DNA from: Buttiauxella agrestis
GTDB taxonomy: Bacteria; Pseudomonadota; Gammaproteobacteria; Enterobacterales; Enterobacteriaceae
Direction of reading: 5' to 3'
Assembly: GCF_900446255.1 (NCBI RefSeq)
Contig: NZ_UIGI01000001.1
Location: 4,800,763-4,864,762 of the forward strand
DNA length: 64,000 bases
Shown: one piece after another, positions 50,434-60,223 of the stretch
How the letters are laid out: each line of letters opens with the position of its first letter
Numbering within the stretch: position 1 is the stretch's first letter
The notes under the pieces: generated by a model
Databases searched by the model: none
The model's input: only the letters and a program-made list of their open reading frames with translations
What the model was told of the DNA's origin: nothing
Made by a program: the position numbers and the translations under genes

Positions 50434-51180
50434 ATGGCGGAATGGGTCAAAGGTAAAGTCATCCGGATTGAAAACTGGACCGATGCTCTGTTTAGTCTCA
50501 CTGTTCATGCGCCTGTCGCTCCTTTCACCGCCGGGCAATTTACCAAGCTTGGGATGGAAATCGATGGCGAACGCGTGCAGCGAGCCTACTCCTACGTCAA
50601 CGCGCCCAGCGATCCAAATCTTGAGTTTTATCTGGTCACCGTACCTGAAGGCAAACTCAGTCCGCGTTTACACGCGCTGCAACCCGGCGACGAGATTTCA
50701 TTGGTCAGCGAAGCGGCAGGGTTCTTTGTGCTCGATGAAATCCCTGACTGCCAGACGCTATGGATGCTGGCGACAGGAACCGCATTAGGGCCGTATCTTT
50801 CAATTTTGCAGGAAGGTACTGGACTTGAGCGTTTTGAGAATATCGTTTTGCTGCATGCGGTACGTTACGCGCAGGACTTGAGTTATTTGCCATTAATGCA
50901 AAAACTCCAGCAGCAATACGAAGGAAAGCTACGCATTCAGACGGTTGTTAGCCGTGAGTCTATTCCGGGTTCGCTAACCGGACGCGTGCCTGCATTGATC
51001 GAAAACGGTGAGCTGGAAGCGGCAGTCGGCTTGCCGATGAACATTGAAACCAGCCATGTGATGTTGTGCGGAAACCCGCAGATGGTACGTGATACGCAGC
51101 AATTGCTGAAAGATACCCGGCAGATGACCAAACATTTACGTCGCCGACCGGGCCATATGACTGCTGAACATTATTGGTAA
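50434..51180 (+). CDS. fpr: Ferredoxin/flavodoxin-NADP+ reductase
   Basis: FAD enzyme that passes electrons from NADPH to flavodoxin and ferredoxin, feeding radical enzymes and Fe-S repair; in E. coli it belongs to the SoxRS regulon. The 248-residue protein has the FAD motif RVQRAYSYVNAPS, the NADP loop MLATGTALGPYLSIL and the C-terminal Trp (AEHYW) that stacks on the flavin. The ATG at 50434 has an AGGGGA ribosome-binding site. Its stop is 1 bp from the stop of convergent yiiR. Confidence 0.96.
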   Translation: MAEWVKGKVIRIENWTDALFSLTVHAPVAPFTAGQFTKLGMEIDGERVQRAYSYVNAPSDPNLEFYLVTVPEGKLSPRLHALQPGDEISLVSEAAGFFVLDEIPDCQTLWMLATGTALGPYLSILQEGTGLERFENIVLLHAVRYAQDLSYLPLMQKLQQQYEGKLRIQTVVSRESIPGSLTGRVPALIENGELEAAVGLPMNIETSHVMLCGNPQMVRDTQQLLKDTRQMTKHLRRRPGHMTAEHYW

Positions 51181-51181
51181 G

Positions 51182-51613
51182 TTAGCGGTACTTCACTTCG
51201 CTGGTGTCTTTGCCAAAACGGTTTTCACCCTGGGTACCAACAAACGCGCCCAGGTCCATAATCACCATCACCAGAATCAGCGTTGGGATAAAACGTCCAA
51301 GTCCCCATTGCGCTAAAGTTCCGAATGTTTCCCAGTTGCCCGCGAGCAGCAGCCAGGCTGGAATAAACAGCAGCGCCCACCAGCCTTTCTTATTTCTGTC
51401 ATGCAGACGTTTCACAATCACCGCCGCCGTTGGAATCAACGAACCCGATAAAAAGAAACCCGCGGTGGAATAAGGCATAATTTCTGCACCCGCCAGGGTG
51501 AAGAGAATGATCAGCGCGATTAACCAAACGCCAATCCAAATCCAGAAGTCACGACGTCCAATACGTCCGTTAAAAGAGAACAGCCATTGCTGTATGGTCA
51601 TGGTAAGGTCCAT
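51182..51613 (-). CDS. yiiR: DUF805 inner-membrane protein YiiR
   Basis: 143-residue DUF805 membrane protein of unknown function. The family signature WLFSFNGRIGRRDFWIW near the N terminus and VKRLHDRNKKGWWALLF in the middle are clear. About four transmembrane helices are visible. The start is either the ATG at 51613 or the ATG at 51601; neither has a strong ribosome-binding site. It converges on fpr. Confidence 0.85.
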   Translation of the reverse strand: MDLTMTIQQWLFSFNGRIGRRDFWIWIGVWLIALIILFTLAGAEIMPYSTAGFFLSGSLIPTAAVIVKRLHDRNKKGWWALLFIPAWLLLAGNWETFGTLAQWGLGRFIPTLILVMVIMDLGAFVGTQGENRFGKDTSEVKYR

Positions 51614-51715
51614 TTTATTGTTTAGCGCCGTAGTGTACCCTGGCTATGCCGGGTTTTGACAAGCCAACGGAATGCCGATTTAATCGGGAAGCAGAATTCA
51701 CAGGAGAATTTGTCA

Positions 51716-52315
51716 ATGAGACATCTGTTTGCAGCTCTGGCTTTACTGATGCTACCCGCCGCGGTGGTCTGGGCCGATCCGCCTACAGATTCGGCTTCAA
51801 CGCTACAAGCCGCTCCGTATTTGCTGGCGGGTGCGCCAACGTTTGATATGAACATCACGCAGTTTCGGGAAAAATTCAGCGCTGAAAATCCGAAGTTGCC
51901 GATCAACGAATTCCGCGCCATCGACTCTAATGCCGATGAAATCAACCTGATGCGCGCAGCCAGTAAGATTAACGAAAATCTCTATGCGTCCGCCGCACTT
52001 GAGCGCGGCACGCTCAAGATAAAATCTATTCAGATAACCTGGTTACCGATTCAGGGACCGGAGCAAAAAGCCGCTCGGGCAAAAGCGAATGAGTATATGG
52101 CGGCGCTGGTTCGCACATTTACGCCATCGCTTTCAAAGCCGCAAAGCGTTACTAAACTCAACAAATTACTCGGCAATGGTAAGAACAAGCGTTATTACGC
52201 GCAAACAGATGGCGCGATTCGCTATGTGGTTGCGGATAACGGTGAAAAGGGGCTTACCTTCGCTGTTGAACCGATTAAGCTAACGCTATCTGAAACACTT
52301 AACAACGGCGAATAA
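51716..52315 (+). CDS. yiiQ: DUF1454 exported protein YiiQ
   Basis: 199-residue protein with a cleavable signal peptide ([20 protein letters not shown]) followed by a soluble periplasmic domain containing [41 protein letters not shown]. It matches E. coli YiiQ over its length. The function is unknown. The ATG at 51716 has a CAGGAGA ribosome-binding site; the frame is open 60 bp further upstream without a signal peptide. Confidence 0.88.
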   Translation: MRHLFAALALLMLPAAVVWADPPTDSASTLQAAPYLLAGAPTFDMNITQFREKFSAENPKLPINEFRAIDSNADEINLMRAASKINENLYASAALERGTLKIKSIQITWLPIQGPEQKAARAKANEYMAALVRTFTPSLSKPQSVTKLNKLLGNGKNKRYYAQTDGAIRYVVADNGEKGLTFAVEPIKLTLSETLNNGE

Positions 52316-52425
52316 ATGACAAAAAGCAAAGCCTTTCGCCTGTTGAGTCTCTATACTGTTTCACAGACCATGCTGCCCTGAATGGCAGCGATTCTTTTAT
52401 TAGTTTGACCTTGTGGAGAATTAAG

Positions 52426-53193
52426 ATGCGACATCCTTTGGTGATGGGTAACTGGAAACTGAACGGCAGCAAGCACATGGTACACGAGCTGGTTGCTGGC
52501 TTACGCAAAGAACTGGCTGGCGTTGCTGGCTGTGGCGTGGCTATCGCTCCTCCTACTATGTATCTGGATCTGGCTAAACATGCCGCTTCTGGCAGCCACA
52601 TCATTCTTGGTGCTCAGAACGTTGACCTGAACCTGTCTGGCGCATTCACTGGCGAAGTTTCTGCTGAGATGCTGAAAGATGTTGGTGCTAAATACATCAT
52701 TATCGGTCACTCCGAGCGTCGTACTTACCACGCAGAGTCTGACGAACTGATCGCTAAGAAATTCGCCATTCTGAAAGAAGTTGGCCTGATCCCTGTTCTT
52801 TGCATCGGCGAAACCGAAGCAGAAAACGAAGCGGGCAAAACTGAAGAAGTTTGTGCACGTCAGATTGACGCGGTTCTGAAAACTCAGGGTGCTGCGGCAT
52901 TCGAAGGCGTGGTAATCGCTTACGAACCAGTATGGGCAATCGGTACTGGCAAATCAGCAACTCCTGCTCAGGCTCAGGCTGTTCACAAATTCATTCGTGA
53001 CCACATTGCTAAAGCTGATGCGAAAGTCGCTGAGCAAGTGATCATCCAGTACGGCGGTTCCGTAAACGATAAAAACGCAGCAGAGCTGTTTGCTCAGCCA
53101 GACATCGACGGCGCACTGGTTGGCGGTGCTTCCCTGAAAGCAGACGCATTTGCCGTTATCGTTAAAGCTGCGGCTGAAGCGAAAAAAGCGTAA
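52426..53193 (+). CDS. tpiA: Triosephosphate isomerase
   Basis: TIM-barrel enzyme interconverting dihydroxyacetone phosphate and glyceraldehyde-3-phosphate, central to glycolysis and glycerol use. The 255-residue protein has the catalytic Lys in [11 protein letters not shown], His in [12 protein letters not shown], and Glu in [18 protein letters not shown]. The phosphate loop [13 protein letters not shown] and the [11 protein letters not shown] segment are also present. The ATG at 52426 has a GGAG ribosome-binding site. Confidence 0.98.
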   Translation: MRHPLVMGNWKLNGSKHMVHELVAGLRKELAGVAGCGVAIAPPTMYLDLAKHAASGSHIILGAQNVDLNLSGAFTGEVSAEMLKDVGAKYIIIGHSERRTYHAESDELIAKKFAILKEVGLIPVLCIGETEAENEAGKTEEVCARQIDAVLKTQGAAAFEGVVIAYEPVWAIGTGKSATPAQAQAVHKFIRDHIAKADAKVAEQVIIQYGGSVNDKNAAELFAQPDIDGALVGGASLKADAFAVIVKAAAEAKKA

Positions 53194-53216
53194 GTATTCT
53201 CGCGAATAAACGTTAA

Positions 53217-53247
53217 GGCTCTGCTCCGGCAGGGCCTTTATTTTTTG
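53217..53247 (+). terminator. Terminator of tpiA
   Basis: Stem GGCTCTGC-TCCG-GCAGGGCC (with one T-G pair) followed by TTTATTTTTT. Its T run overlaps the last codons of convergent cdh. Confidence 0.88.
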
Positions 53248-54014
53248 AGCAATCCGCAGTCATGATCTTGTAGTTGCTCAGCAGAAGCCAGATTCAAGCG
53301 CAGTAAATTCCGCTCCGTCGCTAAAACCACCCAATCTCCGTCAGCCAGTTGTGCCATCGCAATACTGTAACGCCCCATATGCTCGCGTGCCTGCGGAACC
53401 TGATTCGCCAGCATGATGAACGGGCCAGATTGTGAAAACTCTGCCATACCCACTTTTCTTGCGATGTACTGGTTTCCTGCCAGTGATTCCGGGAATTGCT
53501 GCCAGTTGTTATTCAGGGTGTTGGCATAGAGATTCAACTGCTCGCGCACCTCCTCCCGCAGACAAGAAATATGAATATGCAGCTGGTTTTGCGTGCGCCC
53601 GGACGTGGAATTTATCGTGAGCGAAATAACGTCGTCAGGCACGTGAGATCCTCGGTGAAGACTCATCACATCGCGTTGCTGCCAGGCCAGCCAAAAGAAA
53701 TTCGGTGTTTTCGGCTGCAAAAGTTCAGGGCTTTCCATGCCTTTAATTTTCGCGGCGGGCATAAGCAGATATTGAAGCGGGCCGTTGATGTCTTTGAGCA
53801 AAACATACCCCGAGCGCAAATCCACTTTGGCGCAAGGTTCAGGGCTTTGGTTTTTTTGGTGATGAGGAATACATTGCTGGCTGACGATTCGCCAAAGCGC
53901 ATCGGGGTGATGCAAATATTGCCGCAGGCTAAACCATCCCACCGCGGTAACAAGCAATACGAGGATTAAAAGAATGACCGGGCGTCGTAAGCGCAATTGA
54001 AACCTCAGGAACAA
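53238..54014 (-). CDS. cdh: CDP-diacylglycerol pyrophosphatase
   Basis: Membrane-anchored hydrolase of 258 residues that splits CDP-diacylglycerol to CMP and phosphatidic acid. One N-terminal transmembrane anchor (PVILLILVLLVTAVGWF) is followed by a HIT-like catalytic domain with the histidine motif LHIHISCL, which is the HxHxx signature of the superfamily. NFFWLAWQQRD and PQAREHMGRYSIAMAQ are also conserved. Similarity to E. coli Cdh is lower than for neighbouring proteins, especially at the N terminus. Confidence 0.9.
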   Translation of the reverse strand: MFLRFQLRLRRPVILLILVLLVTAVGWFSLRQYLHHPDALWRIVSQQCIPHHQKNQSPEPCAKVDLRSGYVLLKDINGPLQYLLMPAAKIKGMESPELLQPKTPNFFWLAWQQRDVMSLHRGSHVPDDVISLTINSTSGRTQNQLHIHISCLREEVREQLNLYANTLNNNWQQFPESLAGNQYIARKVGMAEFSQSGPFIMLANQVPQAREHMGRYSIAMAQLADGDWVVLATERNLLRLNLASAEQLQDHDCGLLKK

Positions 54015-54057
54015 TAAGAGGGATGCTCAGCGTAACGCAACTTACGGAAACCCAAAA

Positions 54058-54083
54058 GCAAAACGGCTCCTTTCGGAGCCGCC
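54058..54083 (-). terminator. Terminator of sbp
   Basis: Stem CGGCTCC-TTTC-GGAGCCG. On the minus strand it is followed by TTTTGCTTTT, just after the sbp stop. Confidence 0.87.
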
Positions 54084-54090
54084 TTTAAAC

Positions 54091-55080
54091 TCAACGCTGA
54101 CTAATCTGGTCGAAGGTTCCGCCATTTGAGAAGTGATCTTTCTGCGCTTTTGTCCAGCCGCCGAACTCTTCATCAATGGTATACAGTTTAAGTTTCGGGA
54201 ACGCATTTTCATACTTCTTCGCAACGTCTGCATTGCGTGGGCGATAGTAGTTTTTCGCCGCAATTTCCTGGCCTTCTGGCGAGTAAAGGTATTTCAGATA
54301 CGCCGTAGCAACTTCCTGAGTCCCTTTTTTATCGACCACTTTATCGACGACTGAAACGGTAGGCTCGGCAAGGATTGATTCGCTTGGGGTGACAATTTCA
54401 AACTTATCTTTGCCCAGCTCGTTAGTTGCCAGCAAGGCTTCGTTTTCCCAGGCAATCAGCACATCACCGATATTGCGCTCAACGAAGGTATTGGTTGAAC
54501 CGCGAGCACCGGAGTCCAGCACTTCAACGTTTTTATACAGCGCTTTTACGAAATCTTGCGCTTTAGCTTGATCGTTATTGTTGTGATGCAGGGCATAACC
54601 CCACGCTGCCAGATAGTTCCAGCGCGCGCCGCCTGAGCTTTTCGGGTTTGGAGTGATAACGGAAACGCCTGGTTTAATCAGATCGTTCCAGTCATGAATT
54701 TGTTTCGGGTTGCCTTTGCGCACCAGGAAAACGATAGTCGACGTATAAGGCGCGGAGTTGTCTGGCAGGCGCTTGATCCAGTTTTTATCGATACGGCCAC
54801 GTTCAGCGATAGCATCGACATCGTACGCCAGGGCCAGAGTCACTACGTCAGCTTCAATGCCGTTGATAACAGACGTTGCTTGTTTACCTGAGCCACCGTG
54901 AGACTGACGAATAACAACGTTATCGCCGGTTTGTTGTTTCCAGTGAGCACTGAACGCCTTGTTGTACTCGTCATAAAGTTCGCGAGTGGGATCGTAAGAG
55001 ACGTTAAGTAACTGAATATCTTTCGCCAGTACGCTGGTTGATGCCAACAGTAATGTAAGTCCAACTCCCCACTTGTTCAT
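54091..55080 (-). CDS. sbp: Periplasmic sulfate-binding protein
   Basis: 329-residue solute-binding protein that delivers sulfate (or thiosulfate) to the CysTWA ABC transporter encoded elsewhere. A signal peptide ([19 protein letters not shown]) precedes the mature start [17 protein letters not shown]. Sulfate-binding segments are [31 protein letters not shown] and [20 protein letters not shown]. It is nearly identical to E. coli Sbp. It stands alone and is expected to be under CysB control; no site was assigned. Confidence 0.97.
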   Translation of the reverse strand: MNKWGVGLTLLLASTSVLAKDIQLLNVSYDPTRELYDEYNKAFSAHWKQQTGDNVVIRQSHGGSGKQATSVINGIEADVVTLALAYDVDAIAERGRIDKNWIKRLPDNSAPYTSTIVFLVRKGNPKQIHDWNDLIKPGVSVITPNPKSSGGARWNYLAAWGYALHHNNNDQAKAQDFVKALYKNVEVLDSGARGSTNTFVERNIGDVLIAWENEALLATNELGKDKFEIVTPSESILAEPTVSVVDKVVDKKGTQEVATAYLKYLYSPEGQEIAAKNYYRPRNADVAKKYENAFPKLKLYTIDEEFGGWTKAQKDHFSNGGTFDQISQR

Positions 55081-55189
55081 CGTTCGCTCTCTTTAATCAG
55101 ATTTGATAAAAGCAGCGTGCCAGAAATTTAACCGTTCATTAAAGAATAAAAAAAGATTGGCTATAACTATTGGGCATATAACAGACAAC

Positions 55190-55214
55190 AAAAAGCCGGG
55201 TTTCCCCGGCTTCA
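55190..55214 (-). terminator. Terminator of pfkA
   Basis: Stem AAGCCGGG-TTTC-CCCGGCTT. On the minus strand it is followed by TTTTTGTTG, 20 bp after the pfkA stop. Confidence 0.88.
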
Positions 55215-55232
55215 ATTTTCACTGCTCGTGAA

Positions 55233-56195
55233 TTAGTACAGTTTCTTAGCGCAATCCAGCCAGTCACCTTTGAACGGACGCTTCATGCTTTCGATAGCGT
55301 CGATGATGTCATGGTGAACCAGCTTCTCGTTCTGAATACCTACGCAACGACCACCGTGGCCTTGCAGCAGCAGTTCGATGGAGTAAGCGCCCATGCGGGA
55401 AGCCAGAATGCGATCGTAAGCAACCGGTGAACCACCGCGCTGAATGTGGCCAAGAACTGTGGCACGAGTTTCACGCTTGGTTTCCGCTTCGATATATTGA
55501 GCCAGTTCGTCGATATCACAGATGTGCTCTGTAATCGCCACGATAGCGTGTTTTTTACCTTTCGCGATGCCCGCTTTGATTTCTTCAACCAGGTCCTCGC
55601 GATTGAACTCAACTTCTGGCAGGACAACAAACTCACAGCCACCGGCAATCGACGCAGCTAAGGTCAAATCGCCACAGTAACGGCCCATCACTTCCACGAT
55701 AGAAATACGCTGGTGGGAGGAAGAGGTGTCACGCAGGCGGTCGATTGCTTCAACGACGGTTTCCAGAGCGGTAAAGAAACCGATAGTGTAATCAGTACCT
55801 TTGATATCGTTATCAATGGTGCCTGGCAGACCGATGCATGGGAAACCCATTTCAGTCAGGCGCATCGCACCCATATAGGAACCGTCACCACCGATAACAA
55901 CCAGCGCATCAATACCGCGTTTTTTCAAATTCTCAATAGCGACTTCACGGATTTTCTCATCACGAAACTCCGGGAAACGAGCGGAACCCAGGAAGGTGCC
56001 GCCACGGTTGATCATATCGGACACGCTGTAGCGGTCCAGATTCACCATGCGGTCTTCATAAAGTCCCAGATAGCCATCATAAACACCCACAACTTCCAGA
56101 CCTTCCGACAATGCTGCCCGGACAACACCACGAATCGCGGCGTTCATACCTGGCGCATCACCGCCACTCGTCAACACACCAATTTTTTTGATCAT
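55233..56195 (-). CDS. pfkA: 6-phosphofructokinase isozyme I
   Basis: ATP-dependent committed step of glycolysis; tetramer activated by ADP and inhibited by PEP. At 320 residues it equals E. coli PfkA. The ATP loop is [18 protein letters not shown]. Further motifs are [16 protein letters not shown] and the catalytic Asp in [31 protein letters not shown] (effector/substrate site) and [13 protein letters not shown] are also visible. It is repressed by Cra in E. coli; a site lies upstream. Confidence 0.98.
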   Translation of the reverse strand: MIKKIGVLTSGGDAPGMNAAIRGVVRAALSEGLEVVGVYDGYLGLYEDRMVNLDRYSVSDMINRGGTFLGSARFPEFRDEKIREVAIENLKKRGIDALVVIGGDGSYMGAMRLTEMGFPCIGLPGTIDNDIKGTDYTIGFFTALETVVEAIDRLRDTSSSHQRISIVEVMGRYCGDLTLAASIAGGCEFVVLPEVEFNREDLVEEIKAGIAKGKKHAIVAITEHICDIDELAQYIEAETKRETRATVLGHIQRGGSPVAYDRILASRMGAYSIELLLQGHGGRCVGIQNEKLVHHDIIDAIESMKRPFKGDWLDCAKKLY

Positions 56196-56298
56196 GACTA
56201 CCTCTGAACTTTTGAATGCAAATTAATCCTGTTGCCGGAAACGGCCTACGGCATGCCGAGGCGTCGACTCTGCTACAAATAGTATAACAACCGCTTCT

Positions 56299-56316
56299 TG
56301 CTGAATTGATTCAGGT
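56299..56316. promoter_or_regulatory. Cra (FruR) operator upstream of pfkA
   Basis: TTGCTGAATTGATTCAGGTC contains the palindrome CTGAA-TTGA-TTCAG, matching the Cra consensus GCTGAAWCGNTTCA. It lies about 105 bp before the pfkA start. Cra represses glycolytic pfkA when fructose-1-phosphate is low. Confidence 0.75.
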
Positions 56317-56378
56317 CAGGCCATATGTCGGTATTTTATCCAAAAAATTCCAATAATGCCTGGTTTTACAACGAATAT

Positions 56379-57281
56379 TTAGAGCTCAAAATGCCCTTGC
56401 TGCTGCGTCGGGACTACCGAGCAGGGGTCCTGGTGAATAATCACATCTGACCCAGGGAAACGACGCAAAATCGCTTGCTCCACTTGTTCGGCAATAACGT
56501 GCGCCTGAACCAGTGGCAGATTGTCTTCCATTTCGATATGGACTTGAATAAAGCGGGTCGGCCCTGACTGCCGCGTGCGTAAATCATGCGCCCCTTTAAC
56601 ACCGGGCCATGCATTGATGATATCAACAATTGCCTGTCGTTCGTCATCGGGTAACGCGCGATCTAAAAGAGATTGCACGGCTTCATGCCCCATGCGAATC
56701 GCGTTATATAAAATATAGACGCCAATGCCTAATGCAAATATCGAATCAGCGCGATGCCAGCCATACCAGGACAGCGCCAGCGCAACCAAAATGGCTCCGT
56801 TCATCATAACATCAGACTGATAATGAAGCATATCTGCCCGAACGGCCTGGCTTTGCGTCTTGCGCACGACCCAACGTTGGAACGTTACAAGTACGAGCGT
56901 ACTGAGCAATGCGATAACCGTAACAATCACACCCACTAACGGTTGTTTCATTTGCTCCGGTTCCGCTAAATGCTGAATCCCGGTCAAAAACAGGAACAGT
57001 GCGGAACCAGAAATAAACATACTTTGTGCGAGTGCCGCCAGCGATTCCGCTTTCCCATGCCCAAAAGTGTGTTCTTCATCAGCAGGTTGCAGCGAATAAC
57101 GCACGACAAGCAGGTTAGTCAGCGACGCGGCGATGTCCACCAGCGAATCGACCAATGCAGCCAGAATACTGACCGAACCGGTATACCACCAGGCGAAAAT
57201 CTTGATCAAAAGTAACAGCGATGCCATCACCGTCGCGGCAATTGCTGCACGGCTGACCAGCTTCCCATATTGTTGATTCAT
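56379..57281 (-). CDS. fieF: Ferrous-iron/zinc efflux pump (cation diffusion facilitator)
   Basis: 300-residue dimeric proton antiporter (YiiP) that exports Fe2+ and Zn2+. Six transmembrane helices occupy about residues 10-210. Metal-site motifs are DSLVDIAAS in helix 2 (Asp45/Asp49 pair), [14 protein letters not shown] and [13 protein letters not shown] in helix 5. The C-terminal metallochaperone-like domain ([26 protein letters not shown]) binds regulatory zinc. The ATG at 57281 has a GGAG ribosome-binding site. It lies downstream of cpxP on the same strand beyond the cpxQ terminator. Confidence 0.96.
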   Translation of the reverse strand: MNQQYGKLVSRAAIAATVMASLLLLIKIFAWWYTGSVSILAALVDSLVDIAASLTNLLVVRYSLQPADEEHTFGHGKAESLAALAQSMFISGSALFLFLTGIQHLAEPEQMKQPLVGVIVTVIALLSTLVLVTFQRWVVRKTQSQAVRADMLHYQSDVMMNGAILVALALSWYGWHRADSIFALGIGVYILYNAIRMGHEAVQSLLDRALPDDERQAIVDIINAWPGVKGAHDLRTRQSGPTRFIQVHIEMEDNLPLVQAHVIAEQVEQAILRRFPGSDVIIHQDPCSVVPTQQQGHFEL

Positions 57282-57338
57282 AGGGGCTCCAGCGAATGAT
57301 TGCTGGCTAGTATAGCGGATTCATCCGAACCTTCAGGC

Positions 57339-57396
57339 AAAAAAAACCCGCCTGTTAAGGCGGGGAAGACAGGGATGGTGTCTATGGCAAGGAAAA
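57339..57396 (-). ncRNA. cpxQ: CpxQ small RNA (from the cpxP 3'UTR)
   Basis: On the minus strand, 58 nt start TTTTCCTTGCCATAGACACC and end in a CCCGCC-TTAACA-GGCGGG stem plus eight T. The 5' part is essentially identical to E. coli/Salmonella CpxQ as remembered, including the seed region that represses cyclic fatty-acid and membrane-protein mRNAs; the terminator stem differs in sequence but not in form. CpxQ is released from cpxP mRNA by RNase E and acts with Hfq to lower inner-membrane stress. The same stem is the cpxP terminator. Confidence 0.88.
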
Positions 57397-57405
57397 CAGG
57401 GTTTG

Positions 57406-57918
57406 TTACTGGTTACTACGCTTACTGCTACTACTCAATGCCTGCAACGAAGACATGTGTTGCAGATCCGACAGTTCACGAAACTGATTCATGCGCTGTT
57501 GGTGTTTGTCATTCAAAACGGCCTGCTGTTCAGGACTTAACAAGCGGTACATTTGATTACGTACCTTCGCCATTTCAACCTGGCGAGCCACTTGTTCTTG
57601 TGCCATTTTTTCAGCCTGAGCACGCACTGCCGTTTCGTCAAAATTCTCTGCGGTGACCAGATTATGCATGGTCTCCATTTCGCTTACATTCACGGGTGGG
57701 CTATCATGCCGTGCCCGTTGCATTAGATCGCGCATTTGTTGGCGCTGTTGTTCGGTCAGGTTTATCCCGTCGAACATATGGCTTTGAAGGCTATTTCGCT
57801 TCACCGAGCCTTCACCGCCCTGGTACCAGTTATCGCTAGCCGGTAACTCTCTGGCTTGGCTCGCCAGGGTAATCAGAGTCAATGTAGAGGCCATGACGGC
57901 AGCGGTAACATTGCGCAT
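57406..57918 (-). CDS. cpxP: Periplasmic Cpx-pathway inhibitor CpxP
   Basis: Periplasmic adaptor that binds the CpxA sensor and keeps it off, and helps DegP remove misfolded pilins. The 170-residue precursor has a signal peptide ([22 protein letters not shown]) and the two family motifs [15 protein letters not shown] and [18 protein letters not shown]. The ATG at 57918 is preceded by AGGAG. It is divergent from cpxRA with a CpxR box between, and its 3'UTR carries CpxQ. Confidence 0.95.
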   Translation of the reverse strand: MRNVTAAVMASTLTLITLASQARELPASDNWYQGGEGSVKRNSLQSHMFDGINLTEQQRQQMRDLMQRARHDSPPVNVSEMETMHNLVTAENFDETAVRAQAEKMAQEQVARQVEMAKVRNQMYRLLSPEQQAVLNDKHQQRMNQFRELSDLQHMSSLQALSSSSKRSNQ

Positions 57919-57998
57919 CACTTGCTCCTGAAATCATCTGTGCTGCGATTCAACGAGAGCCAGTCTACGATTCCCGCTGCAAACTAGCGTCAGGGGGT

Positions 57999-58013
57999 GT
58001 AAAACAACGTAAA
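57999..58013. promoter_or_regulatory. CpxR box between cpxP and cpxR
   Basis: GTAAA-ACAAC-GTAAA is an exact match to the CpxR consensus GTAAA-N5-GTAAA. It lies 80 bp before cpxP and 55 bp before cpxR, so it can activate both divergent transcripts. Confidence 0.9.
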
Positions 58014-58068
58014 GTCATAGATTAGCGCGCCTTGATGACGTAATTTCTGCCTCGGAGGTAATTTAACA

Positions 58069-58767
58069 ATGAATAAAATTCTGCTAGTTGATGATGACCG
58101 AGAGCTTACTTCCCTGTTAAAGGAACTGCTCGACATGGAAGGCTTTAACGTAATTGTTGCCCACGATGGCGAACAAGCGTTGGAGCTTCTTGATGACACC
58201 ATTGACCTTTTATTGCTCGACGTGATGATGCCAAAGAAAAATGGCATTGATACATTGAAAGAGTTGCGCCAGTCACACCAGACTCCTGTCATTATGCTTA
58301 CAGCTCGAGGAAGCGAGCTGGATCGCGTTCTCGGCCTCGAACTGGGTGCAGATGACTACTTGCCTAAACCATTTAACGATCGTGAACTGGTGGCCCGTAT
58401 ACGCGCTATTTTGCGTCGTTCACACTGGAGTGAGCAGCAGCAAAACAGTGACAGTGGCTCGCCAACCGTTGAAGTTGACGGCTTAAGCCTCAATCCTGGT
58501 CGCCAGGAAGCAAGCTTTGATGGGCAAGCACTGGATTTGACCGGTACCGAATTCACCCTGCTCTATTTGCTGGCGCAGCATTTGGGCCAGGTGGTTTCTC
58601 GCGAACATTTAAGCCAGGAAGTTCTGGGTAAACGCCTGACACCTTTCGATCGCGCAATCGACATGCATATCTCCAATTTGCGTCGTAAATTGCCGGATCG
58701 CAAAGACGGTCATCCGTGGTTTAAAACATTACGTGGCCGCGGCTACCTGATGGTGTCTGCTTCATGA
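58069..58767 (+). CDS. cpxR: Envelope-stress response regulator CpxR
   Basis: OmpR-family response regulator, 232 residues. The receiver domain (1-120) carries the phosphoacceptor Asp51 in LLLLDVMMPKKNG, the acidic pocket VDDDRE at the N terminus and Lys in LPKPFNDREL. The C-terminal winged helix (about 130-230) includes LTGTEFTLLYLLAQHLGQVVSREHL and DRAIDMHISNLRRKL. It controls envelope proteases, chaperones and adhesin genes. Its stop overlaps the cpxA start by 4 bp (ATGA). Confidence 0.98.
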   Translation: MNKILLVDDDRELTSLLKELLDMEGFNVIVAHDGEQALELLDDTIDLLLLDVMMPKKNGIDTLKELRQSHQTPVIMLTARGSELDRVLGLELGADDYLPKPFNDRELVARIRAILRRSHWSEQQQNSDSGSPTVEVDGLSLNPGRQEASFDGQALDLTGTEFTLLYLLAQHLGQVVSREHLSQEVLGKRLTPFDRAIDMHISNLRRKLPDRKDGHPWFKTLRGRGYLMVSAS

Positions 58768-60134
58768 TAAGTAGCCTTACCGCGCGTATTTTTGCCATCT
58801 TCTGGTTAACGTTGGCGTTAGTGCTGATGCTAGTACTGATGCTGCCTAAACTGGATTCGCGTCAAATGACCGAATTGATGGAAAATGAGCAACGTCAAGG
58901 CATCATGATTGAACAGCATGTCGAAGCGGAACTTGAAAACGATCCACCCAATGACCTGATGTGGTGGCGTCGCTTATTCCGGGCCATCGATAAATGGGCA
59001 CCACCGGGGCAGCGTTTGTTACTCGTGACCAGCGAAGGGCGAGTTATTGGCGCCCAGCGCAATGAAATGCAGATAATCCGTAACTTTATCGGTCAGTCTG
59101 ATAACGCCGATCATCCGCAAAAGAAAAAGTATGGCCGCGTAGAATTAGTGGGTCCCTTCTCGGTACGTGATGGTGAAGATAACTACCAGCTCTACCTGAT
59201 TCGCCCCGCAAGTAACTCCCAATCTGATTTTATTAACCTACTGTTTGATAGACCTTTACTGTTACTCATTGTCACAATGCTGGTCAGTTCACCGCTGCTG
59301 TTATGGCTGGCGTGGAGTCTGGCAAAACCTGCACGTAAATTGAAAAATGCTGCCGATGAGGTGGCGCAGGGGAATTTGCGTCAACATCCTGAACTCGAAT
59401 CCGGACCGCAAGAATTTCTCGCGGCCGGTGCCAGTTTTAACCAGATGATTACCGCGCTGGAAAGAATGATGACGAGCCAACAAAGGCTGTTGTCTGATAT
59501 TTCCCATGAACTGCGTACACCGTTAACCCGTCTGCAATTGGGCACGGCTTTGCTGCGCCGTAAAGCGGGTGAAAGCAAAGAGCTTGAGCGTATTGAAACC
59601 GAAGCTCAGCGCCTGGACGGCATGATCAACGACCTGCTGGTGATGTCGCGTAATCAGCAAAAAAATGCGCTGGCAAGCGAGACGATGAAAGCCAATCAAA
59701 TCTGGTCCGAAGTGCTGGATAACGCAGCCTTTGAAGCCGAACAGATGGGTAAATCATTAGAAGTCACTTACCCGCCTGGCCCATGGTTGATGTACGGTAA
59801 TCCCAACTCGCTGGAAAGCGCGCTGGAGAATATTGTTCGCAACGCCTTACGCTACTCGCATACGAAAATAGCTGTTAATTTCTCCGTTGATAATCAAGGG
59901 ATTACTATCACGGTTGACGATGACGGCCCAGGCGTTAGCCCGGAAGATCGTGAGCAAATATTCCGTCCTTTCTATCGCACAGACGAAGCGCGCGATCGCG
60001 AATCTGGCGGAACAGGGCTGGGATTAGCGATTGTAGAAACGGCTGTTCAGCAGCATCGTGGTTGGGTGAAAGCTGACGACAGCCCGTTAGGCGGGTTGCG
60101 GCTGGTTCTTTGGCTGCCGCTCTATCATCGTTAA
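58764..60134 (+). CDS. cpxA: Envelope-stress sensor histidine kinase CpxA
   Basis: Inner-membrane sensor kinase/phosphatase of 456 residues. The first transmembrane helix is at about residues 8-28, the periplasmic sensor at about 30-163, and the second helix at about 164-185 (LLLLIVTMLVSSPLLLWLAW). A HAMP linker follows, then the phospho-acceptor His248 in LSDISHELRTPLTRLQ. The ATPase domain has the N box ENIVRNALRYS and G boxes VDDDGPGVSPEDREQIF and GGTGLGLAIVETAV. It is translationally coupled to cpxR. Confidence 0.97.
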   Translation: MISSLTARIFAIFWLTLALVLMLVLMLPKLDSRQMTELMENEQRQGIMIEQHVEAELENDPPNDLMWWRRLFRAIDKWAPPGQRLLLVTSEGRVIGAQRNEMQIIRNFIGQSDNADHPQKKKYGRVELVGPFSVRDGEDNYQLYLIRPASNSQSDFINLLFDRPLLLLIVTMLVSSPLLLWLAWSLAKPARKLKNAADEVAQGNLRQHPELESGPQEFLAAGASFNQMITALERMMTSQQRLLSDISHELRTPLTRLQLGTALLRRKAGESKELERIETEAQRLDGMINDLLVMSRNQQKNALASETMKANQIWSEVLDNAAFEAEQMGKSLEVTYPPGPWLMYGNPNSLESALENIVRNALRYSHTKIAVNFSVDNQGITITVDDDGPGVSPEDREQIFRPFYRTDEARDRESGGTGLGLAIVETAVQQHRGWVKADDSPLGGLRLVLWLPLYHR

Positions 60135-60150
60135 TTTATCATCGTAAAGA

Positions 60151-60173
60151 CCAGGCCCTTCGGGGCCTGTTTT
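60151..60173 (+). terminator. Terminator of cpxRA
   Basis: Stem CAGGCCC-TTCG-GGGCCTG followed by TTTTCC, 17 bp after the cpxA stop. Confidence 0.87.
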
Positions 60174-60223
60174 CCTTCCGGCGATAAATTGATATTCTGC
60201 GCGCCTTGTCTTATGGGGGCCGT

